Of a stretch of DNA of 46,758 nt, positions 1 through 7,559 are shown piece by piece. The translations under genes and the position numbers were made by a program. This stretch comes from an uncultured Oscillospiraceae bacterium (GTDB taxonomy: Bacteria; Bacillota; Clostridia; Oscillospirales; Oscillospiraceae). The notes below the pieces were generated by a model. That model was not told the DNA's origin and did no database searches. It saw only the letters and a list, made by a program, of their open reading frames with translations. Within the stretch, counting starts at the first letter, position 1. Each line of letters starts with the position of its first letter. Location of the stretch: the NCBI GenBank assembly GCA_910585815.1, contig CAJUFJ010000024.1:1-46758 (forward strand). The letters are read 5' to 3'.

Positions 1-185
1 AGGAGCTGGCCCAGGAGGGCATGACCATGGTGGTGGTCACCCACGAGATGGGCTTCGCCCGGGAGGTGGGCAGCCGGGTGCTGTTCATGGACGGCGGCCA
101 CATCCTGGAGCAGAATGAGCCCCACGCCTTCTTCGACCACCCCCAAAACCCTCGGACCCAGCTGTTTTTGTCTAAGGTTCTATAA
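1..185 (+). CDS. Amino-acid ABC transporter ATP-binding protein, C-terminal end (partial)
   Basis: The gene enters from the left edge and reads in the frame starting at base 3, ending at TAA 183-185. The visible tail contains the H-loop segment VVVTHEMGFAREV, followed by a D-loop-distal strand (LFMDGGHILE) and the ending FFDHPQNPRTQLFLSKVL. This is the typical C-terminus of GlnQ/HisP-type polar amino-acid import ATPases, which hydrolyse ATP at the inner face of the membrane. The N-terminal Walker motifs lie outside the window. The family call is firm; the transported amino acid cannot be read. Confidence 0.9.
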   Translation, partial: ELAQEGMTMVVVTHEMGFAREVGSRVLFMDGGHILEQNEPHAFFDHPQNPRTQLFLSKVL

Positions 186-216
186 TGGATTCCTCCCCGC
201 ATATAGGTCTTTCAGG

Positions 217-245
217 ACCGCCCCGCCTCTGGCGGGGCGGTTCAT
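217..245 (+). terminator. GC-rich hairpin after the ABC ATPase
   Basis: ACCGCCCCGCC (217-227) pairs perfectly with GGCGGGGCGGT (231-241) around a TCT loop. Only a weak T-rich stretch follows. It lies between the ABC ATPase stop and the symporter start, so it is probably the transport operon's terminator. Confidence 0.6.
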
Positions 246-266
246 TCCGTTTCGAGGTGATATGCG

Positions 267-1757
267 GTGGAATTTTTGGCGCGGGCAGCGGACGCTCTGT
301 GGAACCCCTGGCTGCTGGGGCTGTTTCTGGTAACGGGGCTGGTTTACTCCGTGGGCTCCGGGTGGTTTCAAATTTTTGGATTTCGGACCTGGTGGCGGGC
401 CACGGCGGGGTCGCTGCTTCAAAGGCGGAGCACGGAAAGCGGCGGCCTGTCCCCCCTCCAGGCCCTGGCCACCGCTCTGGCCTCCACCATGGGCACCGGC
501 TCCATCGCCGGGGTGGCCGCCGCCCTCACCCTGGGCGGACCGGGGGCGGTGTTCTGGATGTGGGTCTCCGCCCTGCTGGGCATGATGACCTCCTGGGGCG
601 AGAAGCTGCTGGCGGTGAAGTACCAGCGCACCGGTCCCGACGGCCGTCTGCGGGGCGGGCCCATGTACTACATCCGGGACGGCCTGGGCTCCACCTCCCT
701 GGCCATCTGCTTCTGCCTGGCCTGCGTTCCCGCCACTCTGGCGGGGGGGAATCTGGTCCAGTCCTCCTCCATTGCCTCCAGTCTGGAGGCCGCCTGGGGC
801 CTGCCCAGGCTGTCTACAGGCCTTGTCACCGCCCTGCTGGCGGGCCTGGTCATGCTGGGCGGCCTGGGGCGGATTGCGGCGGTGTCCTCCGCCCTGGTGC
901 CCGCCATGGCCCTGCTCTACTTGGGCAGCGGGACGGCCGTGCTGCTGGCCAATTGGGACAGGGTCCCCCAGGCCCTGGGGCTGATTGTCTCCTGCGCCCT
1001 CTCCCCCGCCGCCGCTGCGGGGGGCGGCGCGGGCTGGACGGTGGCTGCCGCCCTGCGCTACGGGGTGGCCCGGGGGGTGTTCACCAACGAGGCCGGCCTG
1101 GGCACCTCCGCCATGGCCCACGGGGCTGCCCGGGTGGACCACCCCGTTCGGCAGGGGATGTGGGGCATCTTCGAGGTGTTCGTGTCCACGGTGGCGGTGT
1201 GTACCGTCACCGCTCTGGCCATTCTGGTCAGCGGAGTGTGGGACCCCGCCGCACCCGGCGCTCTCACCGGCGCCCCCCTCACCGCCGCCGCCTTCGGCTC
1301 CGTGCTGGGGGACTTCGGACAGGGGGCGGTGGCCCTGTCCCTGCTGCTGTTCGCCTTCTCCTCCATCCTGGGGTGGAGCTACTACGGAGAGCAGTGTCTT
1401 TTCTTTCTTTTTGCCAAAAAAGAAAGAAAATGTAAGGGGAATTTCTCCATTTTTTCGGGAAAACGGGCTGTTTTTTTATACCGGGCTGTTTTTTTGGGGT
1501 GTACAGTCCTGGGGGCGGTGTGGAGCCCCCATACCATCTGGCAGCTGGTGGACCTGTGCAACGCCCTGATGGCCCTGCCCAACCTGACTGCCCTGCTTTT
1601 CCTTGCGCCCCAGGCACTTTCCCTGCTCCCGCCGCGGCCGGGAACACACCCGAAAAAAATAATTGGAAAAAACCTATTGACAGCCAGACAAAATGTGCCT
1701 ATCATAGGGACAGAAACTGTGCTCAGGCACGTAAATAAAAGGAGCGACACATTATGA
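267..1757 (+). CDS. Sodium:amino acid (alanine) symporter, AGCS family, with an internal insertion and run-on C-terminus
   Basis: A 496-residue multi-span membrane protein of the AGCS (AlsT/DagA) family, which imports alanine or glycine with Na+. Family segments visible include LATALASTMGTGSIAGVAAAL near residue 70, GGPMYYIRDGLG near 130, TNEAGLGTSAMAHGAA near 275 and ILGWSYYGEQC near 370. The start is GTG 267, preceded by GAGGTGAT. Two things are odd. After GEQC (about residue 376) roughly 15 extra residues, Lys/Phe-rich, are encoded by an AT-rich stretch holding a perfect palindrome (1399-1430). The last helix is followed by a non-family tail that reads through the acpP promoter to a TGA overlapping the acpP ATG. 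It may be functional or decaying; the family call is secure. Confidence 0.88.
   Translation: MEFLARAADALWNPWLLGLFLVTGLVYSVGSGWFQIFGFRTWWRATAGSLLQRRSTESGGLSPLQALATALASTMGTGSIAGVAAALTLGGPGAVFWMWVSALLGMMTSWGEKLLAVKYQRTGPDGRLRGGPMYYIRDGLGSTSLAICFCLACVPATLAGGNLVQSSSIASSLEAAWGLPRLSTGLVTALLAGLVMLGGLGRIAAVSSALVPAMALLYLGSGTAVLLANWDRVPQALGLIVSCALSPAAAAGGGAGWTVAAALRYGVARGVFTNEAGLGTSAMAHGAARVDHPVRQGMWGIFEVFVSTVAVCTVTALAILVSGVWDPAAPGALTGAPLTAAAFGSVLGDFGQGAVALSLLLFAFSSILGWSYYGEQCLFFLFAKKERKCKGNFSIFSGKRAVFLYRAVFLGCTVLGAVWSPHTIWQLVDLCNALMALPNLTALLFLAPQALSLLPPRPGTHPKKIIGKNLLTARQNVPIIGTETVLRHVNKRSDTL
1399..1430. repeat. AT-rich palindrome inside the symporter gene
   Basis: TTTTCTTTCTTTTT (1399-1412) and its complement (1417-1430) form a perfect 14-bp stem with a 4-base loop. 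The flanking bases to about 1500 are also AT-rich, unlike the GC-rich gene on both sides. The reading frame stays open across it. It looks like a small palindromic repeat inserted into the gene. Confidence 0.75.
1677..1705 (+). promoter_or_regulatory. acpP promoter, with a short palindrome over the -10
   Basis: TTGACA at 1677-1682 and TATCAT at 1700-1705 are separated by 17 bp. The -10 lies within CCTAT-C-ATAGG (1698-1708), a perfect interrupted palindrome that could be an operator. The promoter sits inside the nominal 3' end of the symporter frame. Confidence 0.75.
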
Positions 1758-1987
1758 TCTTTGAAAAGCTGGCTGCCCTGATTGCCGAGCAATTTAATGT
1801 TGACGCCGACAGCATCACCATGGATACCTCTTTTACTGACGATCTGAACGCCGACTCTGTGGACATTGTGGACCTGTCCATGGCCCTGGAGGAGGAATTC
1901 GGCATTGAGGAGCTGGGCGAGGAGGAGGCCTCCTCCATTTCCACGGTAGGCGACCTGGTTCGTTTCTTAAAGAATAAAATCGACTAA
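1754..1987 (+). CDS. acpP: Acyl carrier protein
   Basis: A 77-residue acidic four-helix protein that carries acyl chains on 4'-phosphopantetheine during type II fatty-acid synthesis. The attachment site is Ser35 in LNADSVDIVDLSMALEEEFG, a DSVD motif in place of the commoner DSLD. Length and charge are normal for the family. The start ATG 1754 has GGAG (1741-1744) nine bases upstream and its own TTGACA-17-TATCAT promoter. rnc follows after 84 bp; acpP-rnc adjacency is common in Firmicutes. Confidence 0.97.
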   Translation: MIFEKLAALIAEQFNVDADSITMDTSFTDDLNADSVDIVDLSMALEEEFGIEELGEEEASSISTVGDLVRFLKNKID

Positions 1988-1993
1988 AACGAC

Positions 1994-2018
1994 GGAACTC
2001 CGCCTCCGGCGGAGTTCC
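1994..2018 (+). other. Perfect hairpin between acpP and rnc
   Basis: GGAACTCCGCC (1994-2004) pairs with GGCGGAGTTCC (2008-2018) around TCC. There is no T tract, so it is more likely an attenuating or mRNA-stabilising structure than a full terminator. It could let the abundant acpP message be made in excess of rnc. Confidence 0.6.
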
Positions 2019-2071
2019 ACTACTGTCATAACCCGTCCGGCTGCCGCCTGGAGGGCTCCAAGGAGTTTATC

Positions 2072-2743
2072 ATGAATACGTTGGAAGAAAAGCTGGGCTA
2101 CACCTTTCAAGACCCCTCTCTGCTGGAGAACGCCCTGACCCACAGCTCCCGTGCCAACGAGAGCCGGGGCAGGCTGCTGAGCAATGAACGGCTGGAGTTT
2201 TTGGGGGATTCCATCCTGGGCATGGTGGTGGCCGACCACCTGTACCGCAGCCACCCCGACCTGCCCGAGGGGGACCTGACCCGCACCCGGGCCGCCCTGG
2301 TGTGCGAGGAGAGCCTGGTGGAGGTGGCCCGGGAGCTGGGCCTAGGGGAGTACCTCCGCCTGGGCAAGGGAGAGTGCTCCGGCGGAGGCCGGGAGCGGCC
2401 CTCCATTCAGGCCGACGCGGTGGAGGCCGTCCTGGCCGCCATCTACCTGGATGGCGGCATCGGCTCGGCCCGGAAGTTTATCCAAAGGTATATTCTCAGC
2501 CGGGAGATTGCCGGCCTCACCAAGCCCCTAGACCACAAGACCGCCCTTCAGGAGCTGGTTCAGCGGGAGAGCGGACAGGTCCTCCAGTACCGCCTGGTGG
2601 GTGAGGAGGGCCCCGACCACAACAAGCGTTTCTTTGTGGAGGTGGACCTGAACGGCAAATCCGTAGGCGCCGGCTCGGGCCGCAGCAAGAAGGAGGCCGA
2701 GCAGATGGCCGCCGCCGCCGCCATCGAGGCGCTATCCAAATAA
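2072..2743 (+). CDS. rnc: Ribonuclease III
   Basis: A 223-residue double-strand-specific endoribonuclease that processes rRNA precursors and structured mRNAs. The signature NERLEFLGDSILG (residues 38-50) supplies catalytic Glu42 and Asp46. The second metal-binding pair is Asp115 and Glu118 in QADAVEAVLAAIYLDGG. The double-stranded-RNA-binding domain occupies about residues 155-223, ending GSGRSKKEAEQMAAAAAIEAL. ATG 2072 has AAGGAG just upstream. Length and all key residues are normal. Confidence 0.97.
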   Translation: MNTLEEKLGYTFQDPSLLENALTHSSRANESRGRLLSNERLEFLGDSILGMVVADHLYRSHPDLPEGDLTRTRAALVCEESLVEVARELGLGEYLRLGKGECSGGGRERPSIQADAVEAVLAAIYLDGGIGSARKFIQRYILSREIAGLTKPLDHKTALQELVQRESGQVLQYRLVGEEGPDHNKRFFVEVDLNGKSVGAGSGRSKKEAEQMAAAAAIEALSK

Positions 2744-2749
2744 ACAGCA

Positions 2750-2781
2750 GGGGCTCCCCAGCCGGGGAGCCCCTTTTATTT
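2750..2781 (+). terminator. Intrinsic terminator between rnc and the Sel1 gene
   Basis: GGGGCTCCCC (2750-2759) pairs with GGGGAGCCCC (2764-2773), followed by TTTTATTT. It ends rnc transcription and sits at the convergent boundary with the minus-strand Sel1 gene, so it may serve both strands. Confidence 0.9.
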
Positions 2782-2782
2782 C

Positions 2783-5700
2783 TCACTTTTTAAAGAATCC
2801 GAACAGTCCACCCTTCTTGGGCTTCCCCTTGGGGGGCTGGGGGGCGGGAGCGGGCGGCGCAGTGGGCGCCGGGCCTTTAGGCGGCACGTAGGTATAGGCA
2901 CCGGAGGGCTGGCCCTTCAGCCGGTTGATGGCCTCCTGGGCGCTCTTGTAGCCCTTGTCCGCGGCCTTCTGGTAACATTCCAGGGCCTTTTCCAGGTCCT
3001 CCTGGACGCCGTGGCCCTCCTCATAGCACTCGCCCAGCAGGAACAGCGCCCGGGGCTGGCCCCGGCCGGCGGCCCTCTGGAACCACTTCACCGCCTCATC
3101 GTCGTTTTCCGCCACGCCGATGCCCTGGTAGTAGCAGAAGCCCAGGTTGCACATGGCGGTGACATATCCGTTTTCAGCGGACAGGCGGTAATACTCCGTG
3201 GCCTTAAGCTTATCCTCCATCACGCCCCGGCCCATCTCGTAGCACAGGCCCAGCATGCACTGCGCACGGCCAAAATCCTCCTCTGCCGCCTTGGAGAACC
3301 AGTAGAAGGCCTGATCGTCGTTCCGCTCGACGCCGATCCCCTCATAATAGCAGAAGCCCAGGTTGCACTGCGCACGGGGCAGGCCCCGCTCCGCCGCCTG
3401 GCGGTACAGCTCCACCGCCTTGGCCTTGTCCTCCGGCACGCCCTGGCCCAGCTCATAGCACAGGCCCAGGGAGCAGGTGCCGGCGGCGCTGCCCCTATCG
3501 TGGGCACGCTGGTAGAGCTCCACAGCCTTCTTTATGTCCTCCGCCACGCCGTAGCCGTTTTCGTAGCACTCGCCCAACAGCTGAAGGGCCCGGGGGTAGC
3601 CCTGGCCGGCGGCTTTCTCAAACCAGTGGAAGGCCTGGTCGTTGTCCTCCTCCACGCCGATGCCCTGGTAGTAGCAGAAGCCCAGGTTGCACTGGGCACG
3701 GGCGTGGCCCCGCTCCGCCGCCTGGCGGTACAGCTCCACCGCGCTGGCCTTGTCCTCCGGTACGCCGGTGCCCAGCTCATAGCACAGGCCTAGGGCGCAC
3801 TGGGCGGGGGGATAGCCCTCGGCCACCGCCTTCTGATACCACTCCACCGCCTTGTGGATGTCCTCCTCCACGCCATAGCCGTTTTCGTAGCACTCGGCCA
3901 GCAGGCTCATGGCCCGGGGAAATTCCTGCTGCGCCGCCTCCTGGAACCAGCGGAAGGCCTCGCTGTCGTTCTCCTCCACGCCCAGCCCCCGGTAGTAGCA
4001 GTAGCCCAGATTGCACTGGGCACGGGCATAGCCCCGCTCCGCCGCCCGGCGGTACAGCTCCACCGCTTTAGCCTTGTCCATCTCCACCCCGTCACCGTAC
4101 TCATAGCACACGCCCAGGGCGCAGGTGGCGGGGATGTAGCCCAGCTCGTGGGCCTGCCGGTACAGCTGGGCCGCCCTGGCCTCGTCCTGCTCCACGCCGT
4201 AGCCGTTTTCGTAGCACTCGCCCAGCAGCTGGATGGCCCGGGCGTAGTCCTGCTCGGCGGCCTTGGTAAACCACTTCACCGCCTCCTCGTTGTCCTCCTC
4301 CACGCCGATGCCCTGGTAGTAGAAATAGCCCAGGTTGCACTGCGCCCGGGGGTAGCCCCGTTCGGCGGCCCGGAGGTAGAGCTCACGGGCCCGGTCCTTG
4401 TCCTCCTCAGTCCCCCGCCCCAGCTCATAGCACAGGCCCAGGGAACACATGGCGGGGACATTCCCCTTGTCGCTGGCCTGCTGATAGAGCTGGAACGCCC
4501 GGCCGATGTCCTGCTCCACGCCGTAGCCCCGGTCATAGCACTCACCCAGCAGCTGCATGGCCCGGGGATAGCCCTCCTCGGCGGCCCTGGCAAACCACCT
4601 GGCCGCCTCCTCGTTGTTCTCCTCCACACCGATGCCCACATAGTAGCAGTAACCCAGGTTGCACTGGGCACGGGTGTCCCCCTTTTCGGCGGCCTGGAGG
4701 TAGAGCTCCACCGCTTTGGCCTTGTCCTCCGGCACGCCGGTGCCCAGCTCGTAGCACAGGCCCAGGGCGCACAGGGCGGGGGGATAGCCCATCTCGCCGG
4801 CCTTGGTATACAGCTCCACCGCCCTGGCCTCGTCCTTCTCCAGGCCGTAGCCGTTTTCACAGCATTCGGCCAGCAGCTGCATGGCCCGGGGGTACTCCTC
4901 GGCCGCCGCCTTTTCAAACCATTTGACGGCCTCCGCCTCGTCCTCCTCCACGCCGATGCCGGTGTAGTAGCAGAAGCCCAGGTTGCACTGGGCACGGGGC
5001 ATCCCCCGCTCGGCGGCCTTGCGGTACAGCTCCACCGCCCTGTCCAGGTCCTTCTCCACCCCCTGGCCCAGCTCGTAGCACAGGCCCAGCGAGCAGTAGG
5101 CGGAGGTGTACTCCTTGTCCGCCGCCCCTTGGTAGAGCTTCACCGCCCGGTCGTAGTTCTGTTCCACGCCGTAGCCCCGGTCGTAGCACTCCCCCAGCAG
5201 GAACATGGCCCGGGGATACTCCCGCTCGGCGGCCTTTTCAAACCACTCCACCGCCTGCTTCACGTCCTCCTCGGTGCCGATGCCTATGTAGTAGCAGAAG
5301 CCCAGGTTGCACATGGCCGGAGGGAAGCCCTGTTCGGCGGCCTCCCGGTACAGCTCCACCGCCCGGGCCTTGTCCTCCTCCACGCCGGTGCCCGACTCGT
5401 AGCACAGGCCCAGGGTGCAGGCCCCGTCGGGGTAGCCCTGGTCGTAGGCGGCCCGGTAGAGCTCCAGAGCCTTGTCCACGTCCTTCTCCACGCCGTAGCC
5501 GTTCTCGAAGCACTCCCCCATCAGCACCTGCGCCCGGGGGTAGCCCTGCTGGGCGGCCTTGGCAAAGAGCTCCGCCGCCGCGTCGTTGTTCTCCTCGAAG
5601 TAAATGCCCTGGTAGTAGAAGTAGCCCAGGTTGCACTGGGCGGGGGCGTAATCCTGGTCGGCTCCCTCCTGGTAGAGCTCGGCGGCCCTCCCCTTGTCCA

Positions 5701-6127
5701 TGCTGACGCCATGGCCCAGCTCATAGCACAGGCCCAGCTCGGTGATGGCGGGGGGATAGCCCTCCTCCGCCGCGGCGGTGAACAGCTCCGCCGCCCGGAC
5801 CAGGTCCTTCTCCACCCCCACGGCCCGGCTGTAGCACAGCCCCAGATAGTACTGGGCGGCGATGCTGTCCCCCTCGGCGGCCCGGCTGAACCACTCGAAG
5901 GCCTTTTCCCCGTCCTTGGGGGCGCCATCGTCCCCGTAGTAGTAACTGCGGCCCAGCCGGTACTGGGCATCCAGGTCGCCGTCCTCGGCGGCCGCCTGAA
6001 GGGCCTTCAGGTCCTCCTGCTTCTTCTCCGCCATGTCGTTCAGGCTGCTCATCACCTTGGGATCAATATATATCATCATGGAGTCCTGATCGAAAAACTC
6101 CGGATTCTTGCTCTGCTCGTTGGCCAT
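2783..6127 (-). CDS. Giant Sel1-like repeat protein (28 repeats)
   Basis: 1,114 residues built almost wholly of 36-residue Sel1-like (TPR-related) repeats, which form alpha-solenoids for protein-protein contact. I count 28 full repeats and a final partial one. After three N-terminal units they run in a repeating three-unit order: type C (QCNLGFCYYQGIGVEED), type A (LLGECYENGYGVEQD), type B (LGLCYELGTGVPEDKAKAVELY), giving a 108-residue super-period. Near the C-terminus the order becomes C-B-C-A, as if one A unit had been lost. The tail is proline-rich and ends GGLFGFFKK. There is no signal peptide or membrane span, so it is probably cytoplasmic. The start MANEQ (6127) is chosen for the AAGGAAG upstream. 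The partner is unknown. Confidence 0.9.
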   Translation of the reverse strand: MANEQSKNPEFFDQDSMMIYIDPKVMSSLNDMAEKKQEDLKALQAAAEDGDLDAQYRLGRSYYYGDDGAPKDGEKAFEWFSRAAEGDSIAAQYYLGLCYSRAVGVEKDLVRAAELFTAAAEEGYPPAITELGLCYELGHGVSMDKGRAAELYQEGADQDYAPAQCNLGYFYYQGIYFEENNDAAAELFAKAAQQGYPRAQVLMGECFENGYGVEKDVDKALELYRAAYDQGYPDGACTLGLCYESGTGVEEDKARAVELYREAAEQGFPPAMCNLGFCYYIGIGTEEDVKQAVEWFEKAAEREYPRAMFLLGECYDRGYGVEQNYDRAVKLYQGAADKEYTSAYCSLGLCYELGQGVEKDLDRAVELYRKAAERGMPRAQCNLGFCYYTGIGVEEDEAEAVKWFEKAAAEEYPRAMQLLAECCENGYGLEKDEARAVELYTKAGEMGYPPALCALGLCYELGTGVPEDKAKAVELYLQAAEKGDTRAQCNLGYCYYVGIGVEENNEEAARWFARAAEEGYPRAMQLLGECYDRGYGVEQDIGRAFQLYQQASDKGNVPAMCSLGLCYELGRGTEEDKDRARELYLRAAERGYPRAQCNLGYFYYQGIGVEEDNEEAVKWFTKAAEQDYARAIQLLGECYENGYGVEQDEARAAQLYRQAHELGYIPATCALGVCYEYGDGVEMDKAKAVELYRRAAERGYARAQCNLGYCYYRGLGVEENDSEAFRWFQEAAQQEFPRAMSLLAECYENGYGVEEDIHKAVEWYQKAVAEGYPPAQCALGLCYELGTGVPEDKASAVELYRQAAERGHARAQCNLGFCYYQGIGVEEDNDQAFHWFEKAAGQGYPRALQLLGECYENGYGVAEDIKKAVELYQRAHDRGSAAGTCSLGLCYELGQGVPEDKAKAVELYRQAAERGLPRAQCNLGFCYYEGIGVERNDDQAFYWFSKAAEEDFGRAQCMLGLCYEMGRGVMEDKLKATEYYRLSAENGYVTAMCNLGFCYYQGIGVAENDDEAVKWFQRAAGRGQPRALFLLGECYEEGHGVQEDLEKALECYQKAADKGYKSAQEAINRLKGQPSGAYTYVPPKGPAPTAPPAPAPQPPKGKPKKGGLFGFFKK

Positions 6128-6166
6128 TGCGATTCGCTTCCTTTCTGTGTTTCTAAATGGGCCGTT

Positions 6167-6240
6167 CTGTAGGGCGCGACGACCTTGGCGCACCGCTTGC
6201 TGAACCTTCCCTGTATTGTAACGGCGGGCCGTGCCCTCCC
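6167..6240. repeat. REP-like intergenic element, copy 1
   Basis: It begins CTGTAGGGCGCGACGACC and ends in a CGGCGGGCCG segment. It closely resembles the element at 36736-36808 and more loosely those at 38530 and 41147. It fills the gap between rpoD and the Sel1 gene. Confidence 0.7.
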
Positions 6241-6242
6241 GC

Positions 6243-7559
6243 TCAGTTCAAAAAGTCCTTCAGCTTCTTGCTGCGGGAGGGGTGGCGCAGCTTGCGCAGG
6301 GCCTTGGCCTCGATCTGGCGGATGCGCTCCCTGGTCACGTTGAACTCCTTGCCCACCTCCTCCAGGGTGCGGGTGCGGCCGTCCTCGATGCCGAAGCGCA
6401 GCTTGAGCACCTTCTCCTCCCGGGGGGTGAGGGTGGACAGCACCTCCACCAGCTGCTCCTTCAGCAGGGTGAAGGAGGCGGCCTCAGCGGGCTCAGAGGC
6501 GTCCTCGTCGGGGATGAAGTCCCCCAGGTGGGAGTCCTCCTCCTCACCGATGGGGGTCTCCAGGGAGACGGGCTCCTGGGCGATTTTCAGAATCTCCCGC
6601 ACCCGCTCGGCGGGCATGTTCATCTCCTCAGCGATCTCCTCGGCGGAGGGGTCGTGGCCCAGCTCCTGGAGCAGCTGCCGGGAGACCCGGATCACCTTGT
6701 TGATGGTCTCCACCATGTGGACGGGGATGCGGATGGTGCGGGCCTGGTCGGCAATGGCCCGGGTGATGGCCTGGCGAATCCACCAGGTGGCGTAGGTGGA
6801 GAATTTAAAGCCCTTCACATAGTCGAACTTCTCCACCGCCTTGATCAGGCCCAGGTTGCCCTCCTGAATCAGGTCCAGGAACTGCATCCCCCGGCCCACA
6901 TACCGCTTGGCGATGGACACCACCAGGCGCAGGTTGGCCTCGGCCAGCCGCTGGCGGGCCTTCTCGCCCTTTTTGATGGTCTTCTCCAGCTCGCGGCGCA
7001 GCTCCTCGGGGATCTCCTCCCCCGAGGCCTTCAGCTCGTCCAGCTGTTCCTGGGCGGCGTTGCCGGCGGTCATGGCCTGGGCCAGTTCCACCTCCTCCTC
7101 GGAGGTGAGCAGATTCACCTTGCCAATCTCCTTCAGATACATGCGCACCGGGTCGTCGGTGCCGAAGTTGTCAATGAGGGAGTTGGGATCCACAATCTCC
7201 TCCTCGGTGATCTCCTCCATCTCCTCCACCGGGGGCTCCGCCGTGTCGGCCAGCTCGGGCATGTAGTCCTCCCCCACGGTGTCGATGCCCAGGTTCTCCA
7301 GGGTGTCGTAAATTTTATCCATCTGGTCGGTGCCCAGCTCCATATCCTCCAGCACGTCCAGCAGTTCGGAGGAGGACAGCTTACCCTTCTTTTTCCCCCG
7401 CTCAATGAGCTCAGCCAGCTTTTCAGCCCCGGGGATGCCCTCCACCACCTTCATAATTTCGATCTTGCCGGTCTCCATGCGGGCCTGGATGTCGGCCTGC
7501 GTCTCCTTCTTCTCTAAAATCATCTCGCCGGTGGTGTTGTCTTTCTTTTTGGTGCTCAT
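6243..7559 (-). CDS. rpoD: RNA polymerase primary sigma factor (SigA/RpoD)
   Basis: A 438-residue housekeeping sigma-70 factor. Region 1.1 lies in the acidic N-terminal ~110 residues. Region 1.2 begins DPVRMYLKEIGKVNLL. Region 2 carries FLDLIQEGNLGLIKAVEKF and STYATWWIRQAI for -10 recognition and melting. Region 4 ends the protein with TLEEVGKEFNVTRERIRQIE for -35 binding, then LRKLRHPSRSKKLKDFL. It is the last gene of the dgt-dnaG-rpoD operon. Its ATG (7559) overlaps the dnaG stop by four bases (ATGA), so translation is coupled. Confidence 0.98.
   Translation of the reverse strand: MSTKKKDNTTGEMILEKKETQADIQARMETGKIEIMKVVEGIPGAEKLAELIERGKKKGKLSSSELLDVLEDMELGTDQMDKIYDTLENLGIDTVGEDYMPELADTAEPPVEEMEEITEEEIVDPNSLIDNFGTDDPVRMYLKEIGKVNLLTSEEEVELAQAMTAGNAAQEQLDELKASGEEIPEELRRELEKTIKKGEKARQRLAEANLRLVVSIAKRYVGRGMQFLDLIQEGNLGLIKAVEKFDYVKGFKFSTYATWWIRQAITRAIADQARTIRIPVHMVETINKVIRVSRQLLQELGHDPSAEEIAEEMNMPAERVREILKIAQEPVSLETPIGEEEDSHLGDFIPDEDASEPAEAASFTLLKEQLVEVLSTLTPREEKVLKLRFGIEDGRTRTLEEVGKEFNVTRERIRQIEAKALRKLRHPSRSKKLKDFLN

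Noticed and set aside
2900..6050. CRISPR-like or non-coding tandem repeat array
   Set aside because: The period is 108 bp (36 codons) with divergence at third codon positions and one open frame; it is coding Sel1 repeats.
3854..6172. 772-codon plus-strand ORF opposite the Sel1 gene
   Set aside because: It is the antisense of the repeats. GC-rich codon use leaves the opposite frame open, and it lacks a ribosome site and any known domain.
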